Positions 49,150 through 62,283 of a stretch of DNA of 64,000 nucleotides are shown in pieces. How positions within the stretch are numbered: the stretch's first letter is position 1; each line of letters starts with the position of its first letter. Position numbers and translations under genes: made by a program. A model generated the notes under the pieces. That model was given only the letters and a program-made list of their open reading frames with translations. It was not told the DNA's origin and ran no database searches. Origin of the DNA: Labilithrix sp. (GTDB taxonomy: Bacteria; Myxococcota_A; Polyangia; Polyangiales; Polyangiaceae); the NCBI GenBank assembly GCA_019637155.1, contig JAHBWE010000003.1:372001-436000 (forward strand), read 5' to 3'.

Positions 49150-51816
49150 CTAACGCCACTTCGGGCTTTGCTCGATCAGCTTCGCGACGAGGGCGGTCCA
49201 GCCCGTCTGGTGGGTCGCGCCGAGGCCTTCGCCCGTGTCGCCGTTGAAGTATTCGTAGAACGTGATCAGCTCGTTGGGGTGCGTGGCGCCGTCGGCGGGG
49301 CGCTTGCCGCCGGCGTCGCGGAGGAACAGCGCGACGAGGCGGCGGGACAGCTCGCTCGCCACCTCCCAGAGGTTCATGTACTTGCCCGAGCCGGTGGGGC
49401 ACTCGATGCGGAACGTGTCGCCGTAGTAGTGGTGGTACTTCTGCAGCGACTCGATCATCAGGTAGTTCACCGGGAACCAGATCGGGCCGCGCCAGTTCGA
49501 GTTGCCGCCGAAGAGGCCGGTCGAGCTCTCGCCCGGCTCGTAGTCGACGCGGTGCTTCACGCCGTCGAGCTCGATCTGGTACGGCCGCGCCTTGTGCACG
49601 CGTGAGAGCGCGCGCACGCCGTAGGCACCGAGGAACTCGGTCTCGTCGAGGACACGCGCGAGGACGCGCGCGAGACGATCGCGATCGAGGATCGAGAGGA
49701 GGCGCCGCTTCCCCGCTCCGAGCTCCACCGTCGACATCCGGCCCCCGAGCTCGGGGCGGTTCGACATGAACCACTGCGCGCGCTTCACGAAGGCGGGGAA
49801 GCGCTCGAGCATGTGCTCCTCGATCGTCTCGACCGCGAAGATCGGGATGAGGCCGACCATCGAGCGCACGCGCATCGGCTGGTTGCCGCGGCCCGGGAGG
49901 TGGAGCACGTCGTAGAAGAAGCCGTCCTCCTCGTTCCACATCTGGAAGCCGTCGTCGGTCTCCGACGTCATCGCGTGCGAGATGAGGAGGAAATGCTCGA
50001 AGAACTTGTTCGCGACGTCCTGGTAGCTCGGGCTGTACGCCGCGAGCTCGAGCGCGATCGCGAGCAGGTTCAGGCAGTACATCCCCATCCAGCTCGTCGC
50101 GTCGGCCTGCTCGAGCTGGCCGCCGCGCGGGAGCGCGTTGGAGCGATCGAAGACGCCGATGTTGTCGAGCCCGAGGAAGCCGCCCTGGAAGACGTTGTTC
50201 CCCGCCGCGTCCTTGCGGTTCACCCACCACGTGAAGTTGAGCATCAGCTTGTGGAAGATGCTCTCGAGGAACGCGCGATCGCCCTTGCCCGTCAGGCGCC
50301 GCTCGATCTGGTAGACGCGGAGCGCGGCCCACGCGTGGACGGGCGGGTTCACGTCGGAGAACGCCCACTCGTAGGCGGGGAGCTGGCCGTTCGGATGCAT
50401 GTACCATTCACGCGTCAGGAGCGTGAGCTGCTGCTTCGCGAACTCGGGGTCGACGAGCGCGAGCGGGAGGCAGTGGAACGCGAGGTCCCACGCCGCGTAC
50501 CAGGGGTACTCCCACTTGTCCGGCATCGAGATCACCTCGCTGTTGAAGAGGTGCCTCCACTCGCGGTTCCGTCCGCGGCGGCGCTCGGGGGGCGGCGGCG
50601 GCATCGCGGGATCGCCCGCGAGCCAGCGCTCGAGGTCGAAGCCGTAGTACTGCTTCGACCACAGGAGGCTCGCCATCGCTTGCCGGTGGACGTTCCGCGC
50701 CTCGTCCGCGATCTCCGGCGGCGTGATCGCGGCGTAGAACTCGTCGCACTCGCGGCGGCGCGCGGCGAAGACGTCGTCGAAGTCCACGAACGCCGGGGCC
50801 GGATGCACGTCCGCCGCCGCCGACGCGAGCTTCATGCGGACACGCACGACGCGCGACTCGCCGGGCGCGAGCTCGAACGTGAAGCGCGCCGCCGCCTTCG
50901 TGCCGGCGCGCGCCGGGCTCGTCGCCGCGCGGTTGCCGCCGCACACGTGCGCGTGGAACGCGTCCTTCGGGTACGACGTCTTGTTCGGCGACTTCCAGAT
51001 CGCCTGCGTGTTCGTCTCGTTGTCGCAGAACAGGAGCTCCGTCGCGCCGTCGACCCAGATCTGCAGCTTCCCGTGGAACGGCTCCGTCCCCTCGATCGGC
51101 GGGCCGTGCTCGCCGTTGCCGTAGACCGCGCGGATCTCCGGTTTGTCGACCGGCTTCGCGCCCGGCGGGGTCCCCCAGCTCCACGTGTTGCGGAACCAGA
51201 ACGACGGGAGCACGTCGATCCGCGCCGCCTCCGGGCCGCGGTTCGTCGCCGTGATGCGGACGAGCACGTCCTCCGGCGACGCCTTCGCGTACTCGACCTC
51301 GACGTCGAAGTAGCGCTCGTCCGCGAAGACGCCGGTGTCGGTGATGCGCGGCGAGGGCTCCGCGCGCGTGCGGGAGCGCGCGAGCTTGCGGAACGCGTCG
51401 TACGGGAACGCGGCCTGCGGATACTTGTAGAGCGCACGCGAATAGGAGCCGGTCGGCGTCGCGTCGAGGTACCAATAGAGCTCGCCGACGGTCTCGCCGT
51501 GGTTGCCCTCCGGTCCGGCGAGGCCGAAGAGGCGCTCCTTCAAGAATGGATCGTTACCGTTCCAGAGCGCGACCGCGAAGTGGAAGAGCCCGCGGTTGTC
51601 GCAGAACCCGAGGAGGCCGTCTTCGCCCCAGCGGTACGCGCGCGACCGCGCGTGGTCGTGCGGGAAATAATTCCATGCGTCACCCTTCGAGGAGTAGTCC
51701 TCGCGCACGGTCCCCCACTGCCGCTCGCTGAGGTAGGTGCCCCAGCGCTGCCACTTCACCCCGCCCTTCGCTTCTTCCAGACGGCGGTGCTCCGCCGTCC
51801 GTTGTTCGATCGACAT
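49150..51816 (-). CDS. GH63/MGH1-like glucosidase
   Basis: An 888-residue cytosolic protein (no signal peptide) of the glucosidase group related to GH63 and mannosylglycerate hydrolases. The N-terminal beta-sandwich region contains QRWGTYLSERQWGTVREDYS and VLPSFWFRNTWSWG. The C-terminal (alpha/alpha)6 barrel (about 400-880) contains WEYPWYAAWDLAFHCLPLAL (likely catalytic Asp), LPAYEWAFSDVNPPVHAWAA and WRGPIWFPVNYLMIESLQKY. Substrates are probably alpha-glucosides such as glucosylglycerate or trehalose-like compatible solutes; this is inference from the group. The start codon fits MSIEQRTAEHRRLEEAKGG. It lies divergent to a Ser/Thr kinase gene. Confidence 0.9.
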   Translation of the reverse strand: MSIEQRTAEHRRLEEAKGGVKWQRWGTYLSERQWGTVREDYSSKGDAWNYFPHDHARSRAYRWGEDGLLGFCDNRGLFHFAVALWNGNDPFLKERLFGLAGPEGNHGETVGELYWYLDATPTGSYSRALYKYPQAAFPYDAFRKLARSRTRAEPSPRITDTGVFADERYFDVEVEYAKASPEDVLVRITATNRGPEAARIDVLPSFWFRNTWSWGTPPGAKPVDKPEIRAVYGNGEHGPPIEGTEPFHGKLQIWVDGATELLFCDNETNTQAIWKSPNKTSYPKDAFHAHVCGGNRAATSPARAGTKAAARFTFELAPGESRVVRVRMKLASAAADVHPAPAFVDFDDVFAARRRECDEFYAAITPPEIADEARNVHRQAMASLLWSKQYYGFDLERWLAGDPAMPPPPPERRRGRNREWRHLFNSEVISMPDKWEYPWYAAWDLAFHCLPLALVDPEFAKQQLTLLTREWYMHPNGQLPAYEWAFSDVNPPVHAWAALRVYQIERRLTGKGDRAFLESIFHKLMLNFTWWVNRKDAAGNNVFQGGFLGLDNIGVFDRSNALPRGGQLEQADATSWMGMYCLNLLAIALELAAYSPSYQDVANKFFEHFLLISHAMTSETDDGFQMWNEEDGFFYDVLHLPGRGNQPMRVRSMVGLIPIFAVETIEEHMLERFPAFVKRAQWFMSNRPELGGRMSTVELGAGKRRLLSILDRDRLARVLARVLDETEFLGAYGVRALSRVHKARPYQIELDGVKHRVDYEPGESSTGLFGGNSNWRGPIWFPVNYLMIESLQKYHHYYGDTFRIECPTGSGKYMNLWEVASELSRRLVALFLRDAGGKRPADGATHPNELITFYEYFNGDTGEGLGATHQTGWTALVAKLIEQSPKWR

Positions 51817-51851
51817 GGTGCGGCGATGGTACCGAGGGTAGAGTCATCGTC

Positions 51852-53261
51852 GTGAGCGATTCGCAGCGACCTTCGGCGCCCCCGGCACCGGACCGACCAG
51901 CGAAAGCCACGGTCACGCCGCCGCTCGGAAACGTCATCCCGCCGGTGAAAATTCCTACGCCGCCAACCGGCGTAAAAGTCCCGACGCCGCAGAAGGCGTT
52001 GAAGATTCCAACACCCTCTCAGCCGATCACGCCGGTGCTCCAGCCGCCGCGGCCTTCGACGCGTCCGCCGCCGCCGGCGCCGGGGAGCGCGCCCGGAACG
52101 AAGCCGTTCGCGCCGATCGCGCCGCCGACTCCGCAACCTTCGCCGTCTCCGCCCGCGCCGGCGTACGGGCCCGCGCCGAACCCGTACCAGAGCCAGCCGG
52201 TCCCGCCGAACGGGTTCGCGCATCCGCCGATCAACCCGCGCAAGGCCGATCGCGGGACCTTGCCCGCGATCCAGGTCGCGTCGCTCTCGGTCACGCCGCA
52301 GATGCCGCAAGCGGCGCCGAAGCCCGGGCAGCCGGGTCGCCCCGGCACGATCCCGGCCCCGCAGAACCAGTTCTCTACCCCGAACCTCCCCGCCCAGCGC
52401 TCGCGCATCATGGTGCAGTACCCGCAAGTGGGCTCGAAGCTCGCGGGCGCGCGCGGCACTTACGAGGTGCGGCAGGTCATCGGCTCGGGCGAGTTCGGCG
52501 CCGTCTACGAGTGCATCGGCCCGTTCGATCAGATCTACGCCGTGAAGATGGTGCGCCCCGCGAACCGCCCGTACTCGGAGGTCCACGGGGAGTGGGCGCG
52601 CGAGGTGCAGCGGCTCTTCTCGCTCCGCCACCCGAACGTCGTCTACATCTACGACTCGTTCACGCAGGACCACCTCTTCTACCTCGCGCTCGAACGCTGC
52701 GATCACCCGCTCAAAGTGATGCTCGGCACGCCGATGCAAGAGGGCCTCGTTCTCGAGATCTCGCGCCAGCTCCTCTCCGCGGTGCAGTTCCTCCACGACA
52801 ACGACGTCGTGCACGACGACCTCCACGCCGGGAACGTCCTCATCACGCACACCGATCGCCCGACGGTGAAGATCAGCGACTTCGGCATCAGCAACGAGCT
52901 CCGCGGCATGAACGCGGTGCGGCCGAACGTCGTCCACCACGCGATCATGGCGCCCGAGATCCTCGCCCACGGCTTCACGACGCGGCAGAGCGACCTCTAC
53001 CAGGTCGGCCTCCTCCTCTACTGGATGGTCACCGGCGAGCCGGCGATGCAAACCGACGTGCCGTACCAGGAGCTGGTGCGGCAGCTCGCCGAGGGTGAGC
53101 CGCGGCAACGCGCCGAGCAGCTGGGGACGCCGCTCGGCAACCTCATCGCGAAGATGCTGCGGCGGCGCGAGGCCTTCCGCTACACGAGCGCGCGCGAGGT
53201 CTGGGCCGATCTGCGCGAGCTCGACGCCTGGAAGCAGCGCGATCTTTTCCCCGTGAAGTGA
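51852..53261 (+). CDS. Ser/Thr protein kinase with Pro-rich N-terminus and atypical HDD catalytic loop
   Basis: A 469-residue kinase from the GTG at 51852. The first 190 residues are a disordered Pro-rich tail with repeated short motifs (PPVKIPTPPTGVKVPTPQKA). The kinase domain (about 198-460) has a Gly loop IGSGEFGAVYECI, Lys in YAVKMVRPA, catalytic loop VVHDDLHAGNVLI and ISDFGISNE. The usual Arg of HRD is Asp (HDD), and DLHAGN replaces DLKPEN, so it is a non-RD type that may not need activation-loop phosphorylation. MAPE (APE motif) is present. It has no membrane helix. It is 42 bp upstream of a second kinase gene. Confidence 0.9.
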   Translation: MSDSQRPSAPPAPDRPAKATVTPPLGNVIPPVKIPTPPTGVKVPTPQKALKIPTPSQPITPVLQPPRPSTRPPPPAPGSAPGTKPFAPIAPPTPQPSPSPPAPAYGPAPNPYQSQPVPPNGFAHPPINPRKADRGTLPAIQVASLSVTPQMPQAAPKPGQPGRPGTIPAPQNQFSTPNLPAQRSRIMVQYPQVGSKLAGARGTYEVRQVIGSGEFGAVYECIGPFDQIYAVKMVRPANRPYSEVHGEWAREVQRLFSLRHPNVVYIYDSFTQDHLFYLALERCDHPLKVMLGTPMQEGLVLEISRQLLSAVQFLHDNDVVHDDLHAGNVLITHTDRPTVKISDFGISNELRGMNAVRPNVVHHAIMAPEILAHGFTTRQSDLYQVGLLLYWMVTGEPAMQTDVPYQELVRQLAEGEPRQRAEQLGTPLGNLIAKMLRRREAFRYTSAREVWADLRELDAWKQRDLFPVK

Positions 53262-53303
53262 GCGCCGAAAGAGCGCGATTCACGGTTCCACGCAGGGCGC
53301 GGG

Positions 53304-54797
53304 GTGAGTAGGGTACCCCGCGTGCTGACGCTGCTCTCCAAACCTCCGTCGAAGCTCGGTCGCTTCGAGGTGGGCGCCAAGATCGGCGGCGGCGGGATGG
53401 CGACGGTCTACCTCGGGCGCGACATCCGCGAGGACGGGAGCGAGGAGCTCGTCGCGCTCAAGGTGATGAAGGACGAGCTCGCGCACGACGAGCAGTTCCT
53501 CGCGATGTTCGCCGACGAGGCGAAGATCCTCGCGCGCCTCTCGCATCCGAACGTCATCCAGACGCTCGAGTACGGCGTCGACGGCCACAGCTTCATCGCG
53601 ATGGAGCTCCTCAACGGCCGCACCGTCGCGGACACGTACGACGCGCTCCGCGAGGAAGGCGAGCGCTTCGACCTCGCCGACGCGGCCTGGATCTGCGCGC
53701 GCGTGGCGGAGGGGCTCCACTCCGCCCACGAGCTCGTCGACGAAGAGGGCGCCCCGCTCAGCGTCATCCACCGCGACGTCAACCCGACGAACATCTTCCT
53801 CACCCACGGCGGCGAGGTGAAGCTCATCGACTTCGGTCTCGCGCGCGCGCGCGTCCGCATGTCGAAGAGCGCGGAGGGGATCGTGAAGGGCAAGATCCCA
53901 TACCTCGCGCCGGAGCAGGCGCAGGGAAAGACGATCGATCGCCGGATCGACGTCTACGCCCTCGGCACGACGCTCTGGGAGATGTGCGCGATGGAGCGCC
54001 TCTTCAAGCGCGACAACGACGTCGACACGCTGCGCGCGATCCGCGAGGCCAAGGTGCCCGACCTCCGCGAGCGCGACCTCCACTTCCCGGAGGCGCTGTG
54101 GAAGGTGATCGAGCTGGCGCTGAAGATCGATCGCGACGAGCGCTACGCCACCGCGGAGGAGATGCGGACCGACCTCGACGCGTTCGCGCGCACGACCGGC
54201 CCCCACGGCCCGAAGGTCTCGACCCTCCTCGCGCGCCTCTTCCCCGCGAACGAGGCGCGCCAGGCGAAGTGGCTCCGCGACGCCGCCGCGCAGCGGGACG
54301 GCACGTTGAACCCGCCCGCGCCGGTGCCGATCGCGTCGTCGAGCATGCTCGAGGTGGAGCGGAAGCACCCGTCGTCGGCGTCGCATCAGCGCGTCGAGGT
54401 CGCGCTCCCGCTCCCGCCGCCGTCGGAGCCGGCCCCCGAGACGCCGCCGCCTCCTTCGCCGTCGGAGACCCCGCCGCCGGCCTCGCGCCGATCCTCGGTG
54501 CGCCCCCCGTCGCGCCGCTCGATCAAGCCGGCGAAGCCCGCCGGCGAAGAGACGCCGGCGCCGCCGAAGACGGAAGAGCCCAAGACGGAAGAGCCGAAGG
54601 CGAAAGAGCCGAAGGCCGAGCCGCCGAAGGCGCCCTCCGACCGGGACGCCGTCACCGAGCGCCGCGCGCGCTTGAAGCGCACCGGCAAGGCCCGCCGCGC
54701 GAAGGTCCCGCCGCCGGAGGACAAGAAGCGCCTCTACATGATGGTGGTGATCGCGGTCCTGGTCCTGATCATCATCGCCCTCCTCTCGACGCGTTAA
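53304..54797 (+). CDS. Ser/Thr protein kinase with C-terminal tail anchor
   Basis: A 497-residue Hanks-type kinase from the GTG at 53304. The catalytic domain (about 18-290) has IGGGGMATVYLGRDI, Lys in VALKVMKDEL, IHRDVNPTNIFL, IDFGLARARVRM and YLAPEQAQGKT. A long Pro/Ala/Glu-rich linker follows (about 330-465, with TEEPKTEEPKAKEPKAEPPK). It ends with one hydrophobic helix (KKRLYMMVVIAVLVLIIIAL) five residues from the C-terminus, so the protein is a tail-anchored inner-membrane kinase with no extracellular sensor domain. Its last codons overlap the convergent LytTR gene by 4 bp. It probably shares a transcript with the kinase upstream. Confidence 0.92.
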   Translation: MSRVPRVLTLLSKPPSKLGRFEVGAKIGGGGMATVYLGRDIREDGSEELVALKVMKDELAHDEQFLAMFADEAKILARLSHPNVIQTLEYGVDGHSFIAMELLNGRTVADTYDALREEGERFDLADAAWICARVAEGLHSAHELVDEEGAPLSVIHRDVNPTNIFLTHGGEVKLIDFGLARARVRMSKSAEGIVKGKIPYLAPEQAQGKTIDRRIDVYALGTTLWEMCAMERLFKRDNDVDTLRAIREAKVPDLRERDLHFPEALWKVIELALKIDRDERYATAEEMRTDLDAFARTTGPHGPKVSTLLARLFPANEARQAKWLRDAAAQRDGTLNPPAPVPIASSSMLEVERKHPSSASHQRVEVALPLPPPSEPAPETPPPPSPSETPPPASRRSSVRPPSRRSIKPAKPAGEETPAPPKTEEPKTEEPKAKEPKAEPPKAPSDRDAVTERRARLKRTGKARRAKVPPPEDKKRLYMMVVIAVLVLIIIALLSTR

Positions 54798-55582
54798 CCG
54801 CGATCGCCGCGGAGGCCGACCGCGCGCGAGAGCAGCCGCTCGCGCACCGCGCCGGTGCGGTCGCGGGCGACGTTGACGCGGATCGGGGGGTCGGCGTGGC
54901 CGACGAGGAGGGTCGCGGCGTCGCCGTCGCGCTCGATCGAGCGGACGTGATCGAGCGAGACGAGCCAGCTGCGGTGGACGCGGAGGTAGCCCGCGCCGAG
55001 CACGCTCTCGAGCGACGTCAGGGAGAGGTCCACGTCGAGGCGGCCGCGGCTCGAGTGCACGTAGCAGAGCCGGCCGTCCGCCTCGAACGCGAACGCCTCC
55101 TCGCGCCGGAGGAACACGATCGCGCGGCCGTCGCGCGCGGCGATGCGGACGTCCGCGCTCGGCTCCGGCGCGCGCGGCGACGCGGCGAGGCGCTCGAGCG
55201 CGCGCTTCACGCGCGCCTCCGTGAACGGCTTCAAGAGGTAGTCCACGACGCCGAGCTCGAACGCCTTCATCGCGTGATCGTCGCGCGCGGTCGAGAGGAC
55301 GAAACGCGGCGCCCGCTCGCCCCGCGCGCGCACCGTCTCCTCGATCCACGACAGCCCCGCCCTCTCGGGCGAACGCGCGCCCGCGAGGTGCACGTCGACG
55401 AACGCGACGTCGATGAGCTGCGGCGAGCTCCCGAGCGCCTCCGTCGCGAGCACCGTCGACGGCACCGCCGCGACGACGTGGCCGAGCCCCGATCGCTCGA
55501 TGAGCTGCACGAGGTAGTTCCTGGCCGGCCACTCGTCCTCGAGGACGAGCGCGCGGAGCGCTCGGTGCTCCGGCTCAGGCAT
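54794..55582 (-). CDS. LytTR-family response regulator
   Basis: A 262-residue response regulator. The receiver domain (about 8-125) has the acidic pocket LVLEDEWPARN, the phospho-acceptor Asp in DVAFVDVHLAG, Thr/Ser in VLSTARDDHAMK and the Lys in YLLKPFTEARVKR. The LytTR DNA-binding domain (about 150-250) has FLRREEAFAFEADGRLCYVH and YLRVHRSWLVSLDHVRSIER. It is the last gene of the RND efflux operon and its start overlaps the histidine-kinase stop by 8 bp, so it is its natural partner. It could autoregulate the pump operon. Confidence 0.95.
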   Translation of the reverse strand: MPEPEHRALRALVLEDEWPARNYLVQLIERSGLGHVVAAVPSTVLATEALGSSPQLIDVAFVDVHLAGARSPERAGLSWIEETVRARGERAPRFVLSTARDDHAMKAFELGVVDYLLKPFTEARVKRALERLAASPRAPEPSADVRIAARDGRAIVFLRREEAFAFEADGRLCYVHSSRGRLDVDLSLTSLESVLGAGYLRVHRSWLVSLDHVRSIERDGDAATLLVGHADPPIRVNVARDRTGAVRERLLSRAVGLRGDRG

Positions 55583-56623
55583 GATGCGCTCGCACCGGGA
55601 GGCACACGCGCGCGATCGTGCGGCCGGCCTCGCGCACCAGCTCGAAGGCGCTCTCCGGCAGCTCCTCGAGCGCGAGGCGCCGCCGCACGATCGAGAGCCC
55701 CTGCCCGCCGTCGCGCGGGCCGCCGAGCTCGGGGCCGTCGTCCTCGACCGTGAACGCGAGGACGCCGCCCTTGCACGACGAGCGGACGACGAGGTGACCC
55801 CCGCCGCGCAGCGCGCCGTGCTTCACCGCGTTCTCGACGAGCGGCTGGAGGATCAGCGCGGGGCACTCGAGGTCGAGGCAGTCCTCGTCGACCTCCCACG
55901 ACGCGCGCAGCATGTCGGGGTGCCGGAGCTCGTGGATCATCACGTAGCGCCGGAGCCACTCGATCTCGTCCGCGACGCGGTGGGTCGCGCGGCAGCGCAC
56001 GGCGTCGCGGAACAGATCGCCGAGCGCGGCGAGGAGCTCGCGCGCCTGCGCCGGCTCCTCCTCGAGCATGCCCGCGACCGCGTTCAGCGAGTTCAAGACG
56101 AAGTGCGGCTCGAGGTGGGCGCGGACGCGGAGGAGGTCCGCGTCGCGCTGGACCAGCTCGAGCTCGCGGAGGCGCTCCTGATGCGCGCGCGCGAAGACGG
56201 GCAGGAAGACCACCGCCGCGAGGAGGAGACAGATCCCGATCCCGTCCGCGAGCGACGTCGCGAGCGCGGTGCCGAGCGTCGCGGTCTGCTCCAGCATCAA
56301 GATGCACGAGAGCGACGGGTCCGCCTTCGTGATGAGCATGTCGACGACGTACGCGAGCGCGACGACGGGGATGGTGGAGAGGACCGAGACCGACGCCGCG
56401 AAGACGAAGGAGCACCGGCGCGCGCTGAGGACGCGGTACACGTTCGCGATCGCGGCGAGGGCGAGGACGAACAGGATGAACGACCACGCCGCCCCGTACG
56501 CGACGACGCGGGTCGCGACGTTGAACCCGGTGAGCCAGCGCACGAGCCCGGGCAGGAGCCACACGAGGTAGCTGACGACGAACGCCTGCGGGAGGTTCAG
56601 GCGCACGCGGGGCGCGGCGAGGC

Positions 56624-56627
<4 letters not shown>
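55575..56627 (-). CDS. LytS-type sensor histidine kinase
   Basis: A 350-residue kinase from the ATG at 56627, overlapping the RND stop. Several membrane helices lie in the first about 150 residues (FVVSYLVWLLPGLVRWLTG, AAWSFILFVLALAAIANVY, SLADGIGICLLLAAVVFLPV). The His_kinase domain has the phospho-acceptor in LRVRAHLEPHFVLNSLNAVA and the ATP-binding domain has ALILQPLVENAVKHGAL (N-box) and GGPRDGGQGLSIVRRRL (G-box). Unlike many LytS proteins there is no GAF or PAS domain; sensing is probably by the membrane part. It sits inside the pump operon, suggesting it responds to the pump's substrate or to envelope stress. Confidence 0.93.
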
Positions 56628-59712
<3,085 letters not shown>

Positions 59713-59716
<4 letters not shown>

Positions 59717-61047
59717 GGCGCGGCCCGTCCGTCGATGAAGTCGATCTTCGCGAGCGCGAGCGCACGCATGACGAAGGCCTCGACGTACTCGTTCCTGGCG
59801 CGCGCGAGATCGGTCTCCGCGAGCACGACGTTGAGCGGGAGCGCGGTGCCGGTCTCGCTCTCGACCCGGCGCGCCTTCGCGAGCGCGACCGCGCGCTCCA
59901 CGCGGTCGCGCGCTCGCCGCGCGCGCGCGGTCGCGGCGGTGAGGATCCCGACCGCCCCTTGTCGCTCGCCGTCGAGGCGGCGACGCGCGTCGGCGAGGCG
60001 CGCCTCGAACGCGGCCTGCTCCTGCCGCGCCTGGCTCGCGCGCGCGCCGCCGGCGGTGGCCTGCGAGAGCGACCACTCGAGCTGCACGCCGACGTCCCAC
60101 GATGGGACGAAGACGAGCCTCGTCGCGACGAAGACGCGCGGGTTCGGCGCGGCCATGTCGCCGCTCGCGTAGACGGAGAGGCTGGGGAGGCGCTGCCACG
60201 CGACCGCGTCCGCGCGCTCGGCCGCCGCGCGCGTCTGCTCGGAGAGGGACGCGAGCCGCGGCGGCACCGCCGGCGCGACCGGCACCCGCGTCGACGCGAG
60301 GGCGTCGTCGTCGAAGGAGATGTCCGGCACGACGAGCTGCTTGTCGCGCAGCTCGGGGACGTACGTGCGGAGGGAGGCCTCCGCGCCGGCGAGCTCCCCC
60401 TTCGCGAGCTCGAGGCCCATCACCGCCGCGTCGAGCGCGGTCTCGAAGGCGAGCACGTCGTTGTGCGCGACGGTGCCGGCCTTCTCGCGGTTCCGCTGAT
60501 CGACCGCGTTGTTCTCCGCCGCCTTCACGAGCTCGGTCGCGTTCCGCACCGCGAGCGTGCGGCTCCAGTAGTCGAGGAACGCCGCCCGCGCCTCGTACGC
60601 GATCTGCGCGCGCGCGGTCACGACGTCGATCGCGGCCGCCTCGGCGGTGTGCCCCGCCGAACGCGCGGTCGCGGCGAGGGACATGAACGCGTCGGTGAGC
60701 GGGACGACCACGCTCGCGCGCCCCGCGACCTGGTTGAGGAGCTGCGGGAACGTGAAGCCGTCGAACGTGCGGTACTGCGCCGGGATGCTGCTGAGCCGCG
60801 CGTAGCGCGCGTTGAGGCGGAGCTCGGGGACGCGCGCCCAGTCCGCCGCCGAGGCCGCCGCCTCCGCGGCCTCGCGCGCGGCGACGGCGGCGCCGATCGT
60901 CGGATGGGAGCGGAGCGCCATCTCGGTGACCTTGCGCTCGTCGATCGCCTGCGTCGCGATCGGGGGCGCGGCTTCCGGGGCGGCCTCCTCCGCCGCGGCC
61001 GAGCCCGAGAGGAGCACGATCGCGAGGGTGAGCGCGCGCGGCTTCAC
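59713..61047 (-). CDS. TolC-family outer-membrane efflux protein
   Basis: A 444-residue outer-membrane channel from the GTG at 61047, overlapping the adaptor stop. It has a signal peptide (LTLAIVLLSGSAAAEEA). Two repeated helical-hairpin halves follow, for example LRSHPTIGAAVAAREAAEAA with LRLNARYARLSSIP, and later LSVYASGDMAAPNPRVFVAT with SWDVGVQLEWSLSQATAGG. The final helix has PLNVVLAETDLARARNEYVE. The layout is typical of TolC proteins of adaptor-RND operons. It should dock on the adaptor encoded just upstream. Confidence 0.93.
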
Positions 61048-62195
61048 GGCGTCACCTCCTCGCCGAGCTTGAAGTCCGGCTGCGGCGCCTTCACGAGCTT
61101 GTCGCCGTTCTTGAGCCCGCGCCGCACGAAGACGCGATCGCCCTCGAAGCGCGCGACGGCGAGGAGCCGCTCGGTGAGCTTGCCGTCCTCGATCACCCAC
61201 GCGCGGCTGAGGCCGGCGGTGCTGGTCGTCGCCGAGCGAGGGACCTCGACGAGGTCCTCTTCTTCGCCGGTCTCGAGCGCGGCGGGGAGCACCGCGCCGG
61301 GGAGCGGCGCGGGATCGGGCACCTCCGAGAGCTTCGCCTCGACGAGGCGCGAGCTGCCCGCGCCGACGAGGCCGGGCGTCGAGCGCACGACCTGGCCGCG
61401 GATCGTCTTGCCGCCGAACGCGACGGTGACGTTGCGGCCGAGGGCGACCTTGTCCGCGTCGAACTGCGAGACGTCGAAGCGGATGCGGAGCTCGGAGGGA
61501 TCGACCACGCGGAGGAGCGGCGCGTTCGGCGCCGCCATCTGGCCGATCTCGACGAACCGCTCGAACACGACGCCGTCGAACGGCGCCCGGATCGCCTTGT
61601 CGCCGAGCGCGGCCGACGCCTGCCCCGCCATCGCGTTGAGCTCGTTGACGCGGAGGAGGTCGGCGCGCGCGTCGGCGACCGCGCGGTCGTAGCTCGCCTG
61701 CGCGGCGGCGACGTTCGTCTTCGTCCGCGCCATCTCGCGCTCGCTCATCGATCCTTGCGCGAAGAGCTTCTCCGCCCGTTGCGCCGCGTCGTTCGCGCTG
61801 TCGAGCTCCGCCTTCGCCGCGACGACCGCCGGCATCGCGCCGGGATCGCGCGCGCCGGCGATGCGCGCGGCGGCCTGGCTCGCGCTCGCGGCCGCGGCCT
61901 GCGAGGCGAACGCGAGCTCCGCGGCGCCGAGCTTCACGAGCACGTCGCCGCTCTTCACTTTCTGCCCGACCTCGTACGCGTACGCGTCGACGCGACCGCC
62001 GCGCGACGACGACACGGTCGCGTCCCGCGGCGCCACGATCGTCCCCGCGTAGGCGAGCGTCTTCGGGAGCCTCTTCGTGACGACGGGCGTCGTCTCCGGC
62101 GCCTTCCGCTTGGGCGGCGGCGCCTCCTTGTCCGGTCCCTTCGCGGCCGAGCACGCGACCAGCGCGACGAGCGCCAGGATCGATCGACGTTGCAT
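61044..62195 (-). CDS. RND efflux periplasmic adaptor lipoprotein
   Basis: A 383-residue adaptor of the AcrA/HlyD type. A lipoprotein signal (LALVALVACSAAK) anchors it in the inner membrane. Lipoyl half-motifs ATVSSSRGGRVDAYAYEVGQ and ALGDKAIRAPFDGVVFERFV flank an alpha hairpin (about 95-180, VVAAKAELDSANDAAQRAEK). The beta-barrel domain has LGRNVTVAFGGKTIRGQVVR, and the membrane-proximal part has VEVPRSATTSTAGLSRAWVI. It is the first gene of the five-gene pump/two-component operon, and the promoter should lie just upstream of 62195. Confidence 0.93.
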   Translation of the reverse strand: MQRRSILALVALVACSAAKGPDKEAPPPKRKAPETTPVVTKRLPKTLAYAGTIVAPRDATVSSSRGGRVDAYAYEVGQKVKSGDVLVKLGAAELAFASQAAAASASQAAARIAGARDPGAMPAVVAAKAELDSANDAAQRAEKLFAQGSMSEREMARTKTNVAAAQASYDRAVADARADLLRVNELNAMAGQASAALGDKAIRAPFDGVVFERFVEIGQMAAPNAPLLRVVDPSELRIRFDVSQFDADKVALGRNVTVAFGGKTIRGQVVRSTPGLVGAGSSRLVEAKLSEVPDPAPLPGAVLPAALETGEEEDLVEVPRSATTSTAGLSRAWVIEDGKLTERLLAVARFEGDRVFVRRGLKNGDKLVKAPQPDFKLGEEVTP

Positions 62196-62283
62196 GGCGC
62201 CGATCTATGCGCCCTCGTGCACGTCTCGCGGACGCCGCCGACCAATCGGGGCGCCCGGCGGGCGAACCGGGCGCCGGCGCGGG

